Notes: generated by a model not told the origin, from the sequence alone. 64,000 nucleotides of DNA from Candidatus Krumholzibacteriota bacterium (GCA_016933255.1 JAFGBF010000022.1:115470-179469), one strand, 5' to 3'. Counted from the stretch's first letter, positions 33,480 through 44,600 are shown. Program-made: numbers and translations.

Positions 33480-35441
33480 ATGAGACAAAGACGTTCCAAC
33501 GAAGATTTCCGCGTCGATGTTGCATCTCATGGTTATTTTCCGGCCGGCAGATCAGTACCGCTCCTACTGACCTTGATACTTACGCTAATATTGACCACCT
33601 TCGATTCTTCAGCTTCCAGCAAGACATATTACCATCCGGAAATAGAGATCGTATACACACTCCTTCCTGACGGATCCGCAGATGTCGAAGAGATCCGCTC
33701 ATTCGACTTTAAGGGCTCGTTCTCCTGGGCAGAACTTGAAAAAGAGAAGGACGGGGACTATGGGAAATATGGAGTCGAATTCCTGGGTGTGTGGGATGAT
33801 CGTACCGGCATAAGGCTCTCTTCAGAACTTTCAGCGACAGGCAGAAGTGAAAAGATCAAGTGGTATTATTCCGCCGCAGATGAGGTCAAAAAGTTCCGAA
33901 TAAGATACAGGATCACAGGAGCAGTACAACGGTTCGAAGATGCGGCGCAGTTCTACTGGAAAGCTCTCGGTGAAACGCATATGTATACCGGCAAGGTGAA
34001 CATCACGATTATACCACCCCAGGAAAGCCCCCGATTGTTCAAGGTATTCGTCCACAGCAGCGCCAGGCCCGGGACCCTTCTGATATCCGATACCGGAGAA
34101 AAAGCTGAAATATCGCAGACGAACATACCCGCAAATACATTTCTTGAGATCAGGGCCCTGCTGGATCCTGATGGATTTCCCGATGCGCCTCTGCGTCGCG
34201 GAGAGACTCACGCGAGCCTTCTCGATGATGAAAAGAGGATAACGGAAGCATGGAGACAGGCCGAACAAAAGAGGATCGACAGTGCGCTCAAAAGGGCCGG
34301 TCAGGTAAAGAACGGAATTATCATATCCGCCGTCTTCGCTGTCTGCTTTATCGCCATATATATCTGGGTCTTTATACGGTTTGGAACCGAGCCGAAGATC
34401 GATTACGACAATAAATACGAGAGGGAACCTCCCCGCAGGCTTCCTCCCTGTGTCCTGCCCGCGATCCTTTCCCAGAGCAGGGCAGCTGTTGACAAGATGT
34501 CTATGGGATTTGCCGCCACTCTTCTTGAAGCAGCAAGACTGGGCTATCTGGAGATAGGCGAAGAAGAAAAAAAGGTGCTGGTCTTCAAGAACAGCCATCT
34601 CGTATATACCCTTACCGAAAAAGGAACCCGGCTTTTGCAAAACGGTTCTCCTGGGCTATCGGAAGGTGAACGTCCGCTGATAGGATTTGAAAAAGAACTG
34701 CTCGATACTGTCTTCAATTCTGCGGGAGACGGCCGGACCGTTACGAGCAAGGAAATCGAAAAATGGGCCTCAAAGAAAGCGGGGTCAAAAACAAAATATT
34801 ATGAGTTCATAAAGACGAGGGCAAAGTCATTACGTAAGGATTTTGAAAAGGAGTATTTCAAGATAGACGACGATAGAAGCGAGAAAGCCAAAAACAGATG
34901 GGTCTTGTTCTCACTTGCGAGCGGAATCATATTCATCGCAGCTTTTTTTATTGGAAACAGAAACCCTGTATTCATGATCTTTGGACCTTTCATCTTTTTA
35001 GTCGGAGCATTGATCTCAATACCGCTTGCGAGAAGATCGGTCAAGGCCGCGGTCGAGTATAATAAATGGGAGTCATTTAAAAGATTCATGAGCGATTTTT
35101 CCGCGATGAAGGACGCAGGCCCCTCTTTGCTTCCGATGTGGGAAGAATATCTTGTATACGCGGCGGCGCTTGGAGTCGCCGATAAACTTCTCTCCAACCT
35201 GAAACTCGTGGCCAGTGAATATAACACTGCTGTTCCGGCAGCTGTCTGGTTCCGCCCTGGATCAGCAGACAGCCATGGGACCGGGCAGCTTGACAGCATG
35301 GCCGCTTTTGAATCGTTGAGTTCTTCGATCTCGAACATGACGAATCTCTCCTCCGCACTATCGAGTTCAAGCAGCGGCGGAGGCGGCTTCAGCGGAGGAG
35401 GCGGAGGAGGCGGCGGCGGAGGCGGATGCGGTGCCGGTTGA
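33480..35441 (+). CDS. DUF2207-family membrane protein with Gly-rich C-terminus
   Basis: A 653-residue membrane protein. An N-terminal signal/anchor (LLLTLILTLILTTF, about 28-42) precedes a DUF2207 extracytoplasmic beta domain (YHPEIEIVYTLLPDGSADVEE to about 240). A transmembrane helix follows at about 280-300, then a cytoplasmic winged-helix-like part (AATLLEAARLGYLEI), two close transmembrane helices near 480-525, and a low-complexity tail of about 12 consecutive glycines after SGGGGFSGGG. AGAGGAG is 5 nt before the ATG. The neighbouring lemA gene is a common companion of DUF2207 genes. Biochemical role unknown. Confidence 0.88.
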   Translation: MRQRRSNEDFRVDVASHGYFPAGRSVPLLLTLILTLILTTFDSSASSKTYYHPEIEIVYTLLPDGSADVEEIRSFDFKGSFSWAELEKEKDGDYGKYGVEFLGVWDDRTGIRLSSELSATGRSEKIKWYYSAADEVKKFRIRYRITGAVQRFEDAAQFYWKALGETHMYTGKVNITIIPPQESPRLFKVFVHSSARPGTLLISDTGEKAEISQTNIPANTFLEIRALLDPDGFPDAPLRRGETHASLLDDEKRITEAWRQAEQKRIDSALKRAGQVKNGIIISAVFAVCFIAIYIWVFIRFGTEPKIDYDNKYEREPPRRLPPCVLPAILSQSRAAVDKMSMGFAATLLEAARLGYLEIGEEEKKVLVFKNSHLVYTLTEKGTRLLQNGSPGLSEGERPLIGFEKELLDTVFNSAGDGRTVTSKEIEKWASKKAGSKTKYYEFIKTRAKSLRKDFEKEYFKIDDDRSEKAKNRWVLFSLASGIIFIAAFFIGNRNPVFMIFGPFIFLVGALISIPLARRSVKAAVEYNKWESFKRFMSDFSAMKDAGPSLLPMWEEYLVYAAALGVADKLLSNLKLVASEYNTAVPAAVWFRPGSADSHGTGQLDSMAAFESLSSSISNMTNLSSALSSSSSGGGGFSGGGGGGGGGGGCGAG

Positions 35442-35507
35442 CCGGCTGTGATCCGCTTCCGGCAGATTAATTAACAGGACCTGCGTCGGCTTATCGGAAA
35501 GCTTATT

Positions 35508-36035
35508 ATGAAGATCGAGATTATCGCATTGTTATCTGCTGCCGCGGCTCTGGCTCTCTGGATAGCAGTAATATTCAACCGCCTGATAACTTACAGGAAC
35601 AGATGCACGAATGCGGCCTCCCAGATCGATATTCAGCTTAAATTCAGATATCGGCTTATTCCTGAACTTGTCGATGTGGTCAAGGGTTACGCTGCCCATG
35701 AGAAGAATCTACTGGACGATGTCACAAAAAAACGGACTGAAGCTCTCGAATCGGCTGGACAAAAAGAAAGCGAAGAAGCGGAAAAAAGGCTTTCTAGTTC
35801 CCTGAAGACGATTTTCGCCCTCAAAGAGCAGTACCCGTCCCTGAAAGCAAGCGATAACTTTTTAAGGCTTCAGAAGCAGCTGAGCGAAATAGAAGACAAG
35901 ATCAGATTCTCCAGACAGTTTTACAATGATATTGTCATGAGATACAACACCCTGATCAGCAGTTTTCCGAATCTTATTCTCGCAAAAACATTTCACTTTA
36001 CTGAAAAAGGGTATTTTGACATTTCTGACATCTGA
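35508..36035 (+). CDS. LemA family protein
   Basis: A 175-residue protein with one N-terminal membrane helix (IIALLSAAAALALWIAVIF) and a long four-helix-bundle body. LemA family marks are the conserved N-rich N-terminus (YRNRCTNAASQIDIQLKFRYRLIPELVDVVKGYAAHE), the central LKASDNFLRLQKQLSEIEDKI and the RYNTLISSFPN segment. It follows the DUF2207 gene by 66 nt on the same strand. Often linked to envelope stress functions, but the molecular role is unsettled. Confidence 0.93.
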   Translation: MKIEIIALLSAAAALALWIAVIFNRLITYRNRCTNAASQIDIQLKFRYRLIPELVDVVKGYAAHEKNLLDDVTKKRTEALESAGQKESEEAEKRLSSSLKTIFALKEQYPSLKASDNFLRLQKQLSEIEDKIRFSRQFYNDIVMRYNTLISSFPNLILAKTFHFTEKGYFDISDI

Positions 36036-36142
36036 TCCCGCCGCCCCCACATCTGTCTTGCCAGCATCCTTTCGCTCCTGTATATTTCGACAGGCCCGCC
36101 TGTCCGAAAAAGAGTCCTCACAATTTCCTGGAGGTAGATGAA

Positions 36143-37183
36143 ATGCCCGGATTTGCCAGTTCAAGATCAGCCCTGATCGCCGCGTTGATCACCGCTCTTT
36201 TCATGACCAGCTGCGAAAATAAGACGGTTTCTCGTCAGGATAATCCTTTTCCTGTCCTTAAAGGAGAGTATTTCGGGCAGATCCCGCCTGGCAGCGAACC
36301 CAAGGTCTTTGCGCCCGGACTGATATCTACAGGGTTGTTTACAAGAGACATCGCTATGACGCCTGACGGCAAGGAGATTTATTTTACCGCTGTTATCGGT
36401 TTTTACAGGATAACCCAGATCCTCGTCACAAAAAATACCGGCGGAGTATGGACAAAACCGGAGGTAGCGTCATTCTCGGGAAATCCTGATTATATGGACG
36501 CTGAACCGGCGATCTCCCCGGATGGAAGTAAATTTCTTTTTCTTTCCACAAGGCCTGATTCAGCAAACGGGATAGAAGCGGGGAATCAGAACATATGGAT
36601 GATGGACAGGATAGGCGGCTCCTGGGGCGCTCCGTACACACCAGGCCCTCCGATTACTACTGAAGCAGCCGAGTTCTTCCCATCGATGACGAACGATGGA
36701 ACACTTTATTTTACGAGGAATGAGGGCCGGGCAAACTATATTTTCCGGTCGCGCATTGTTGACGGCATATATACCGAACCTGAAAAGCTTCCTGAAAATA
36801 TCAATTCCACGACTCAGCAGTATAATGCCTTCATCTCTCCCGATGAAAGCTACCTTATCGTTCCTGTCGCAGGGCATAAGGACGGGCTTGGGGGCGATGA
36901 TTATTTCATCAGCTTCAGAAATAAGGATGACATCTGGTCCGAACTGATAAATATGGGGGACAAGGTCAATACACCCGGAGGGCGGGAACATTCTCCATAC
37001 GTTTCACCCGATGGAAAATATTTCTTTTTCATGTCGGAAAGGATGAAAAAAGCATTCGAGCATCCTGAAGGAGGCATGACGCGCGACCTTATGCTCAGGA
37101 TGTCCGGGGAGCCCGGCGGTGGAACGGCCGGGATATACTGGGTGGATGCATCTTTTATTGAAGAACTCAGGCCTCTACCCTGA
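36143..37183 (+). CDS. PD40/TolB-like beta-propeller lipoprotein
   Basis: A 346-residue exported protein. The N-terminus has a short basic region, a hydrophobic stretch and FMTSC, a near-consensus lipobox at about residue 24. The body contains at least five PD40 propeller blades: MTPDGKEIYFTA, ISPDGSKFLFLSTRP, MTNDGTLYFTRNEG, ISPDESYLIVP and VSPDGKYFFFMSE. No catalytic motif. SD GGAGG lies 9 nt before the ATG. Probably periplasmic or surface-exposed; ligand unknown. Confidence 0.85.
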   Translation: MPGFASSRSALIAALITALFMTSCENKTVSRQDNPFPVLKGEYFGQIPPGSEPKVFAPGLISTGLFTRDIAMTPDGKEIYFTAVIGFYRITQILVTKNTGGVWTKPEVASFSGNPDYMDAEPAISPDGSKFLFLSTRPDSANGIEAGNQNIWMMDRIGGSWGAPYTPGPPITTEAAEFFPSMTNDGTLYFTRNEGRANYIFRSRIVDGIYTEPEKLPENINSTTQQYNAFISPDESYLIVPVAGHKDGLGGDDYFISFRNKDDIWSELINMGDKVNTPGGREHSPYVSPDGKYFFFMSERMKKAFEHPEGGMTRDLMLRMSGEPGGGTAGIYWVDASFIEELRPLP

Positions 37184-37300
37184 CCGGTCAAGGATGGATC
37201 TGAATTCAGTCCCCAAAATTTAAATAGCGGTTTGCAACTGTCCCTCCCGTTCTGATACACTTGTAAAAGACAGGTTTATATTCTTTGTCGTATCAGAGTT

Positions 37301-39325
37301 ATGAGACACTCTTTCAACAAGAAACATACGCTGATTCTTCTCCTTGTCATCGCCGCAGGGGCAGCATTAAGGATCTACGGCCTGGGTTGGGAACTGCCGG
37401 AGGTCTACGAAGAAGCCACTCCGCTCGTCAAGGCCTGGGAAATGTGGGGATGGGGAACCGCAAGACCGGCAGATCTGAATCCTCATTTCTTCAATTACCC
37501 CGGGTTGGTGATATACATCCACTTTCTTCTCCAGGGAGCGCTTTTTCTCTCGATGAAGGTCGCAGGGATGATATCTTCAGCGGCAGAGTTCTACGCTCTC
37601 TATATTGTAGACAAGACGGCGTTTTACTATTCGGGGAGGCTTGTCAACGCTCTTTTCGGAATCGCAGCAATATCGGCTGTCTATCTTGCTGGAAAATCAA
37701 TCGCCGGCAGAATGCCCGGTATCATCTCCGCGACACTTCTTGCGGTAAACACTTTCCATATCGCAAAATCACAGCTCATAGAAGTGGATATTCCGTTGAC
37801 ATTCCTGATCATCATTGCCCTTCTCAATATGACTGCACTGGCGCGAAAAGACTGCTTAAGAAACAGGATTTTGACCGGATTATTTATCGGACTGGCCGTT
37901 TCGGCAAAGTATACCGCAGCTCTTCTTCTTATCCCCCTCCTGGTGACCGTCTGGATGATGTCGACCGGCGGGCACGCGGCTTTAAAAGAGAGGCGTTTCA
38001 GTTATTCGAGAGTCTCCTCTTTCCTGTCGCCCCTGTGCGCTACAGCAATGATCGCTCTTGCAGTATTTTTGATCACATCTCCGTATACGATCCTGGATTG
38101 GAGGGCATTCCGGGCAGCGCTTTCATTCGAACAGCATCATATGTACGCAGGGCACTTCGGTACCGAGGGTTCCTCATCACTCTCTTTCTATACGCGGTCC
38201 ATCTCCCGTATTCTGCCGGGGTGGCCCCTCTTTATTCTCTCGGCCATCGGCCTTGTCTACTTCGCTTTTATCAAAAGGGAGCGTGGATCGATCATTTTCG
38301 CCTCATTTCTGGTACCGTATTTTCTCATCATTTCTTCCTGGTCGATGAAGGCTGACAATTACATTTTACCTGTCGTTCCTCTGCTTCTGATCTTCTCTTC
38401 GACAGCTTTTGTCAGTATGTCCAGTTATATTCTTTCGAGAAAGATATCGAGATTCATAGCTTACTCCTCGATCGCTTTATTATCGGTCCTGACCGCCGCG
38501 CCTCTTATCGCTTCCGTCCCTGAACACCTTCAGAGATTGAATCCTGATACCCGGACGATCACAAAAAGATGGATCGAGAACAACATCCCTCCCGGATCTT
38601 TTGTGGTCACGGAGGCGTATGGACCGAACTTTATTAAACCGCAGGTAATCGCGGCAGTTCCTCCAGAGATAAGAAACATTATAAAAGACAGATATGGCGA
38701 TCTTCTGAAATATGCCGTGTTGCCTGTTCCGATGTTCCAGTCGCTTCCCGGCCGTTCAGACGGTTTTTACGACCTTTCACTGTATAATATGGCTGATATC
38801 ATAATAATCAGCAGTTCCGTCGCCTCAAGATACCTGAAAGATCCCGAGAGATTTCCCCGCCAGCTTGCCTTCTACAGAGAATTGCGAAAAGATTACAGGA
38901 TCGTTTTTGAAACGAGTTCTGAAGGCTGCAGCGGACCTGTTCTGACGGTATTCAGGAATCCCCGTCATGAGGCGCAGTTTGCCGCCAGAAGGGATGTAGA
39001 TTTTCCTTCGTTATTGAAAGAGGCCGGAAGCGGCCCTTCCGGTTCGGAAGAACTTTTCTATCTTGACCTTGGATTGAACTATGAAGCTTTCAATTTCTAC
39101 AGGCAGGCTATCGCTTCTTTTCAGCTCGCCTTCGAATTCCCTGTGATACGTACAGCCAGCTACAACTCTCTGATTCTGGGAATGACCCGCTCCCTTATTG
39201 CGCTGGATAAACCTGAAAAAGCCGTCGAACTTTTGGAGGAGGCCGGGAGAAGCGCTCCCGCCAGATCTTCGAGGGAAAGTTTTAAAAAGCTTGGACAAAG
39301 GATCAGGACAAACAGCGGGATCTGA
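37301..39325 (+). CDS. GT39/ArnT-type membrane glycosyltransferase with C-terminal helical-repeat domain
   Basis: A 674-residue integral membrane protein. The first helix (LILLLVIAAGAALRIYGLGW) is followed by a short acidic loop EVYEEATP, the place of the catalytic acidic residue in GT39/PMT-like transferases. About ten further hydrophobic helices run to residue 400. A large soluble part follows: an alpha/beta region at 420-560, then a TPR-like segment at about 585-674 (LGLNYEAFNFYRQAIASFQLAF, LDKPEKAVELLEEAG). It would transfer a sugar from a lipid-linked donor to protein or lipid on the periplasmic side; the acceptor is unknown. No strong SD precedes the ATG. Confidence 0.82.
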   Translation: MRHSFNKKHTLILLLVIAAGAALRIYGLGWELPEVYEEATPLVKAWEMWGWGTARPADLNPHFFNYPGLVIYIHFLLQGALFLSMKVAGMISSAAEFYALYIVDKTAFYYSGRLVNALFGIAAISAVYLAGKSIAGRMPGIISATLLAVNTFHIAKSQLIEVDIPLTFLIIIALLNMTALARKDCLRNRILTGLFIGLAVSAKYTAALLLIPLLVTVWMMSTGGHAALKERRFSYSRVSSFLSPLCATAMIALAVFLITSPYTILDWRAFRAALSFEQHHMYAGHFGTEGSSSLSFYTRSISRILPGWPLFILSAIGLVYFAFIKRERGSIIFASFLVPYFLIISSWSMKADNYILPVVPLLLIFSSTAFVSMSSYILSRKISRFIAYSSIALLSVLTAAPLIASVPEHLQRLNPDTRTITKRWIENNIPPGSFVVTEAYGPNFIKPQVIAAVPPEIRNIIKDRYGDLLKYAVLPVPMFQSLPGRSDGFYDLSLYNMADIIIISSSVASRYLKDPERFPRQLAFYRELRKDYRIVFETSSEGCSGPVLTVFRNPRHEAQFAARRDVDFPSLLKEAGSGPSGSEELFYLDLGLNYEAFNFYRQAIASFQLAFEFPVIRTASYNSLILGMTRSLIALDKPEKAVELLEEAGRSAPARSSRESFKKLGQRIRTNSGI

Positions 39326-39404
39326 GATCAGCTTGACGGGGAGTGTGGAAACCTGAAACAGAGAGCAGTCTGATCGGCGTCGAAAGACCTCTTTTCAGGG
39401 AGCC

Positions 39405-41564
39405 CTATTTAAAAACGAACGGGGCATAATGGGCGAGAAATTTTTTCTGCCCGTAACCGGTGAAGTAGACGGTGACCTTCATATCAAGCCCGGAACCCTC
39501 CACCTTCTTGATCGTTCCTTCACCGAAAGAGGAGTGTTGTACAGATACTCCGACCCTGAATTTGCTGTCAGTACCTGTCCTTTCCCCGCTTTCTTCAAAT
39601 GGATCGTTAGATTCAAATCCTTTGAAAAGATCATCTTCGACAGAGGAGGGCCTGCAGAGACCCGAGATATCTTTAAGCGGTTGAGGTATCTCTTCGAGGA
39701 AGCGCGAAGGCCGGTTATCGTTCCAGTTTCCGAACTGCATCCTGCTGGCGGCGCAGAAAAGATACAGTTCCTCCTTCGCTCTCGTCATCCCCACGTAAAA
39801 AAGCCTCCTCTCCTCTTCCATCTCTCTTTCATCGCCGAAAGATGAGAAATGAGGCAGGAGACCCTCTTCCACGCCGGTTATCATCACAGACCTGTACTCA
39901 AGCCCTTTGGAATTATGGAGGGTCATCAAAGAGACTTTATCGTCGTCTCTGAGAGAATCGACATTACTGATAAGCGCTATCTCCTCGAGAAATCCGGCGA
40001 GCGATGGATCGTCAGAGGAAGCGGTGAACCTCTTTGTCTCGTTCAGCAACTCGTCAATATTCTCCAACCTCACCTGAGCTGTCTTCGCATCTTCCTTTAA
40101 GTAGTTTCTGTATTCTATTGTATCTATTAAATATGTCAAAATGTCATGCGCGGATTCTTTCCCTGCTTTCAGTTTAATGGATGCGATAAGCTTTGTAAAT
40201 TCCCAGATACGTTTCGCCTGTGCAGATGGAAATCTCTCAAGCATCCCGCTCTCCATCAAGGCGGGAAGAAGATTCATACCGCCGGCTTCTTTTTCTATCC
40301 TTTCAAGAGTTACATTTCCTATCCCCCGTTTCGGAACGTTTAAAACCCTCTTGAAATTCAGATCATCATCAGGGTTGTTAACCAGCTTAAGGTATCCCAA
40401 AAGGTCCTTGATCTCCTTTCTTTCATAAAATCTGACCCCCCCTATTATCTGGTACGGCAATCCCCCTCGTATCATAGCAGTTTCGAGCGCTCTCGATTGT
40501 GCATGTGTCCTGTAAAGAACAGCTATTTCATCTCTCCTGTGTCCATTTCTAATCAACCTTACTGTCGCTTCTCTGACAGCATTTGCCTCCTCCGCGCCGT
40601 CAGAGCTATAGATGACCCTGACCTTTTCACCATCACCTTTTTTTGACCAGAGTCTCTTTCCTTTTCTGTCAAGATTGTGCGCGATGACTGCGTTTGAAGC
40701 AGAGAGGATATTGTTTGTCGAACGATAATTCTCCTCCAGCCGTATGATCACCGTACCTTCATAAAGCCTGTCAAACTGAAGGATATTGTCTATAGTAGCT
40801 CCTCTCCAGCCGTATATGGCCTGATCATCGTCTCCCACGACGAACAGGTTTTTATTTTTGGAAGCAAGCATATCGATCATCATCATCTGAATAGTATTTG
40901 TATCCTGAAATTCATCTACCAGAAGATATTTAAACTGTCTCGCATAACGGTCCCTGATCTTAGGATGGACAGTAAACAACTCGATGACTCTTGTTATCAG
41001 ATCATCAAAATCGAAAGAATTACACTTTTTCAGTTCCAGGTCGTAAATACGATAAGCTCTGGCCATAAGTTCTTCGATACCATCTGCAGCACCATTCTCA
41101 GCTTCTTCAGGTGTGACCAGGCCGTTCTTCCAGCCGGAGATCCTGTTTCGCACGATCGAGGGCGGATATTCGTCAAGGCTCCAACCTTTTTTCTTGATGA
41201 TCTCCTTGATCAGCCTGATCGAATCGTCCTCATCATATATGGCGAAATTATTCCTGAACCCTATCCTGTCCGCTTCCTTTCTGAGGATCTTCAGACCGGT
41301 AGAATGAAATGTAGATACCCAGAAAGGAATTTTTCTCATCGAAAGCGCCTTCTCCACCCTGACCCGCATCTCACCGGCAGCTTTATTTGTAAAAGTGAAG
41401 GCAAGAATCCGTTCTGGAGAGACTTTTTTCTCCCGGATCAGATAGGCGATCCTTTCCGTGAGCACCCTCGTTTTACCGCTTCCAGCTCCCGCGAGTATCA
41501 GAAAATATCCTTCAGTGGCAAGGACTGCTTCTCTCTGCATAGGATTAAGATCAAATTTAATCAT
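39405..41564 (-). CDS. pcrA: UvrD/PcrA-family ATP-dependent DNA helicase
   Basis: A 719-residue superfamily 1A 3'-5' helicase for repair and replication-fork clearance. Motif Ia region: Q-motif NPMQREAVL, Walker A AGAGSGKTR (about 27-35), AFTFTNKAAGEMR, Walker B LLVDEFQDTN, VGDDDQAIYGWRGA, then LMTLHNSKGLEY and EEERRLFYVGMTRAKE. The C-terminal ~55 residues (VGVSVQHSSFGEGTIKKVEG) form the PcrA-type Tudor-like domain that contacts RNA polymerase, which favours PcrA over Rep. Last gene of the long minus-strand block, 112 nt after the peptidase/barrel fusion gene. Confidence 0.95.
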   Translation of the reverse strand: MIKFDLNPMQREAVLATEGYFLILAGAGSGKTRVLTERIAYLIREKKVSPERILAFTFTNKAAGEMRVRVEKALSMRKIPFWVSTFHSTGLKILRKEADRIGFRNNFAIYDEDDSIRLIKEIIKKKGWSLDEYPPSIVRNRISGWKNGLVTPEEAENGAADGIEELMARAYRIYDLELKKCNSFDFDDLITRVIELFTVHPKIRDRYARQFKYLLVDEFQDTNTIQMMMIDMLASKNKNLFVVGDDDQAIYGWRGATIDNILQFDRLYEGTVIIRLEENYRSTNNILSASNAVIAHNLDRKGKRLWSKKGDGEKVRVIYSSDGAEEANAVREATVRLIRNGHRRDEIAVLYRTHAQSRALETAMIRGGLPYQIIGGVRFYERKEIKDLLGYLKLVNNPDDDLNFKRVLNVPKRGIGNVTLERIEKEAGGMNLLPALMESGMLERFPSAQAKRIWEFTKLIASIKLKAGKESAHDILTYLIDTIEYRNYLKEDAKTAQVRLENIDELLNETKRFTASSDDPSLAGFLEEIALISNVDSLRDDDKVSLMTLHNSKGLEYRSVMITGVEEGLLPHFSSFGDEREMEEERRLFYVGMTRAKEELYLFCAASRMQFGNWNDNRPSRFLEEIPQPLKDISGLCRPSSVEDDLFKGFESNDPFEESGERTGTDSKFRVGVSVQHSSFGEGTIKKVEGSGLDMKVTVYFTGYGQKKFLAHYAPFVFK

Positions 41565-41676
41565 TAGACCGGATTTCCTTTATTTTCATTCGACAGGCCC
41601 TTCGAGAACGCCGGCAGATCCAAATTGCCGCGCCAGACATACTAGCATCGACAGGCTATATCGTAAATATGGAAAA

Positions 41677-44600
41677 TCAGAATTGCGGCCCCAGATAAAA
41701 ATGAAAGACCGGTTCACCGGTATTGGAAAAATCAGTAGGCCAGGAAAGCTGAAAATTCAGTATAAGAAAGCCCATCATACGCATATAAAATCCTACACCG
41801 AAATCATTGTAGAACGGAAGGCCGTTGATATCGACAGGTTCTATCCCAACGGGCAGTTCTTCGATATAACTTCCTTCTCCCCAGACAGATCCGGAATCGA
41901 AGAACATCGTTCCGCCGATATTCGTAATAGCCCATCTCCCGGGCCATCCGAATACGATGGCATCGATCAGAGGATACCTGTATTCCAGATTAAAAAGCAT
42001 CATCCTCGGACCCTGGAACTGCAGGTAATCGAATCCCCGCAAAGTCGTAGGTCCGCCAAGGAAAAAATACCTTCTGTCATCTCCGTCACTGCTGCTGACT
42101 ACTGTTCTGAACGCCAGATAATTCCTGTAGAAAAGAGGCGTGTATTTTCTGTAATCAAGAAACGCTGTCGTCCTGGCTATATCCTGGCCGCTGAAAGAAA
42201 GAGCTCTTGAGAAACTAAGCATCCATCTTGAACCTATGACAGGCCCAAAACGACCATAATAAGCAGAGTCATGGACAATCGAGAATGAGGGCTGCAGCAG
42301 CCGCTTGACCGATACTTCACTGTTATAAAGTGAATACCCGTAATATGAGTCATTTTCGACATTAAAAAACTCTCTCTCGCTTACATATCCCTCCAGTTCC
42401 ATTTCGGCTCTTGTAAATGTGGAAAAAGGGAAAGAAGCATTGCCGAAGATGCCGTAATTTCTTTCGGTAAAATACCTGTAATTGAGAAAAGTCTCCCCGA
42501 TCGATGAAAACCTGGAATTCATATAATTTTTAAATTGAAAGACTCCAAAAGAATAGTCGATTCTCTTTCTCACGTAATAATACGAAAGCAGCATATCGCT
42601 TTCTTCCAGCGATCCGTAAAGGCTGAATGCGAAAAACAGGTGATGATCGCCGAGAAGATCACTGAATGCTATCTGATTCGACAAACCAAACCCAAACCCC
42701 GTCGCAAAGTATACACCCATCCCGTTCCCTATATAATCAGGTGAGAACTTGATCTTATACTTCTCGACAGTACCTACTCTCTTTCGAAAAGATTCACGCA
42801 GCGTCTCCAGGGAATCAGGATCTATCTTATCCATGGAATCTTCCCTGATGACGACATCAGGAACAGACCTTTTGATTCCCCGCCTGCCCCCCGGTGTACT
42901 TTCGACCGCCGTAGTCCCGGTACGGGAATCAACCTCTGCATCCTGCTCTGGATCTCTGCTTAGTTCATCACGGGGCTTCCCCGTAATGAGATCTGCAGTA
43001 TCGACAGTATCCGGATCAGGGTCGGTCCCTGCAGAAACACTCTCATCGCCCGCGATGACAGCGAATGAGGGTTTCTTTTCAGCCAGGCTGCCGGCCATCT
43101 GCGGCCCGCCTGTAGAATATGATACTCCCGATTTCTCCTCAAAATTGTCCATTATATACAGATCATACCCCGCTGAATTAAATGCCGAAAATACCAGACG
43201 GTCTTTACCTTCCGATACCGAAGGGTTGAACAGACCGCCGAGTATATCCGTGAACCTGTGATAACTTCCAACCTCAATACTTCCACGGTAGAGATTGCTT
43301 ATCCCGGATTCATCTGAGACAAAGAGAATTTCCTTTCCGCCGGAGAGGACCTGAGGTGATTCGTCATTTCCCGGAGTCGAGATAAGAAGTTTCTTTTCTC
43401 CGGTACCAATATCGATCGACCAGATATCACCCGTTACTGACATGACATTTCCAGGATCGACATAATCCACATTGCCGATCCTTTCCACTCCCGTACTGTC
43501 CACGCTGAATATCGGTTGTAAAACAAGCTGTGGGAAACGAGTGTAAGCTATTTTCTTCCCGTCAGGAAACCATGCGGGACATTTTTCATCATCGATATCA
43601 TCTGTAATCTGAAAAAGCCTTTCTTTTTCAAGATCGTATAAATATAGATCCGTCTGCCCGTTAATAGTACCGACGAGCGCAATCCCTGTCCCATCAGGCG
43701 ACCATACAGGGTTGAAAAAGAAATCGAGAGGAAGATCTATTTTTTCCGTTATCCGCCTGTCCCGGACATCCATCAGAAAGAGCCTGTCTTTTCCGTCTGA
43801 CTTTGCCACGAATGCAATAACGGATGATTCCGGATTCCAGGTAAGGCTGGAGAGCCTGGTCCGTATATACTCGAACTTGCTCTCGGTCGACCCGACAAGA
43901 AGTTTCTTTTTCTTCTTCCCTGTGATCGAATCCATAAGATAGATGCCTTCGAGACCGCCTCTGTCGGAATAATATGCAACATATTCTCCGTCCGGGGAAA
44001 AGGCAGGTTTTGAATTGATATAATGATGTTTCTTTATGTGATCTGTCACCTTTCGAGCAATTGTGTCTATATCCGGTTTATCAGCAAAGGCAGGCCAGTA
44101 CGTTCTTCTAAGATCGTCTTTCCATTTTTTGGTAAGTTCGCCAGTGGAAATCCCTATCGTCGACTGCAGAGTCATTTCCATAGACCGCTGATATCTCAAC
44201 TTGTCCATCAGTTCGATTACTTTTTCCTGTCCATACGTCCTTGCTATATACGATATCGCTGACTGCCCTGCTTTATAGTTCATATAGCCGCCTGCGTAAC
44301 TGAGGTTGTAGGGAAGATAATCATAAACAGTTCCGTCCCTCATGAACATCTTGCATTCATCATCCACACCGCCGGCTGAATAATATTCTGCTGTTCCTTC
44401 CGCGAACCACAGCGGGATAGGAAACAGCATATTCCTCAAGAAAACAGACTTCAGGAGGTTTCCGTAGATTATCTCAAACTGAAAGATATGAACAAGTTCA
44501 TGAATAGCAGTGTGGCTGAAGTCGACGTTTGAGCCTCCGAAATGCAGGACCATCCTTCTTCTGCCCGGTTCGGCGAAAGCCTGCACCCCTTCGGGAAGAA

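Noticed and set aside
35370..35441. Glycine-codon repeat as a mobile or CRISPR-like repeat
   Set aside because: It is an in-frame low-complexity protein tail (GGC/GGA runs) without spacers.
37200..37209. 10-bp palindrome CTGAATTCAG after the PD40 lipoprotein gene
   Set aside because: No loop, no T-run and no second copy seen; could be chance, so not listed as operator or terminator.
37285..38355. 356-codon plus-strand frame overlapping the GT39 gene
   Set aside because: Alternate frame of the glycosyltransferase; rich in Arg/Ser/Tyr and without hydrophobic or motif structure.
39326..39404. Terminator between the convergent GT39 and pcrA genes
   Set aside because: A short GATCAG/CTGATC inverted pair exists but the loop is about 40 nt and there is no U-tract.
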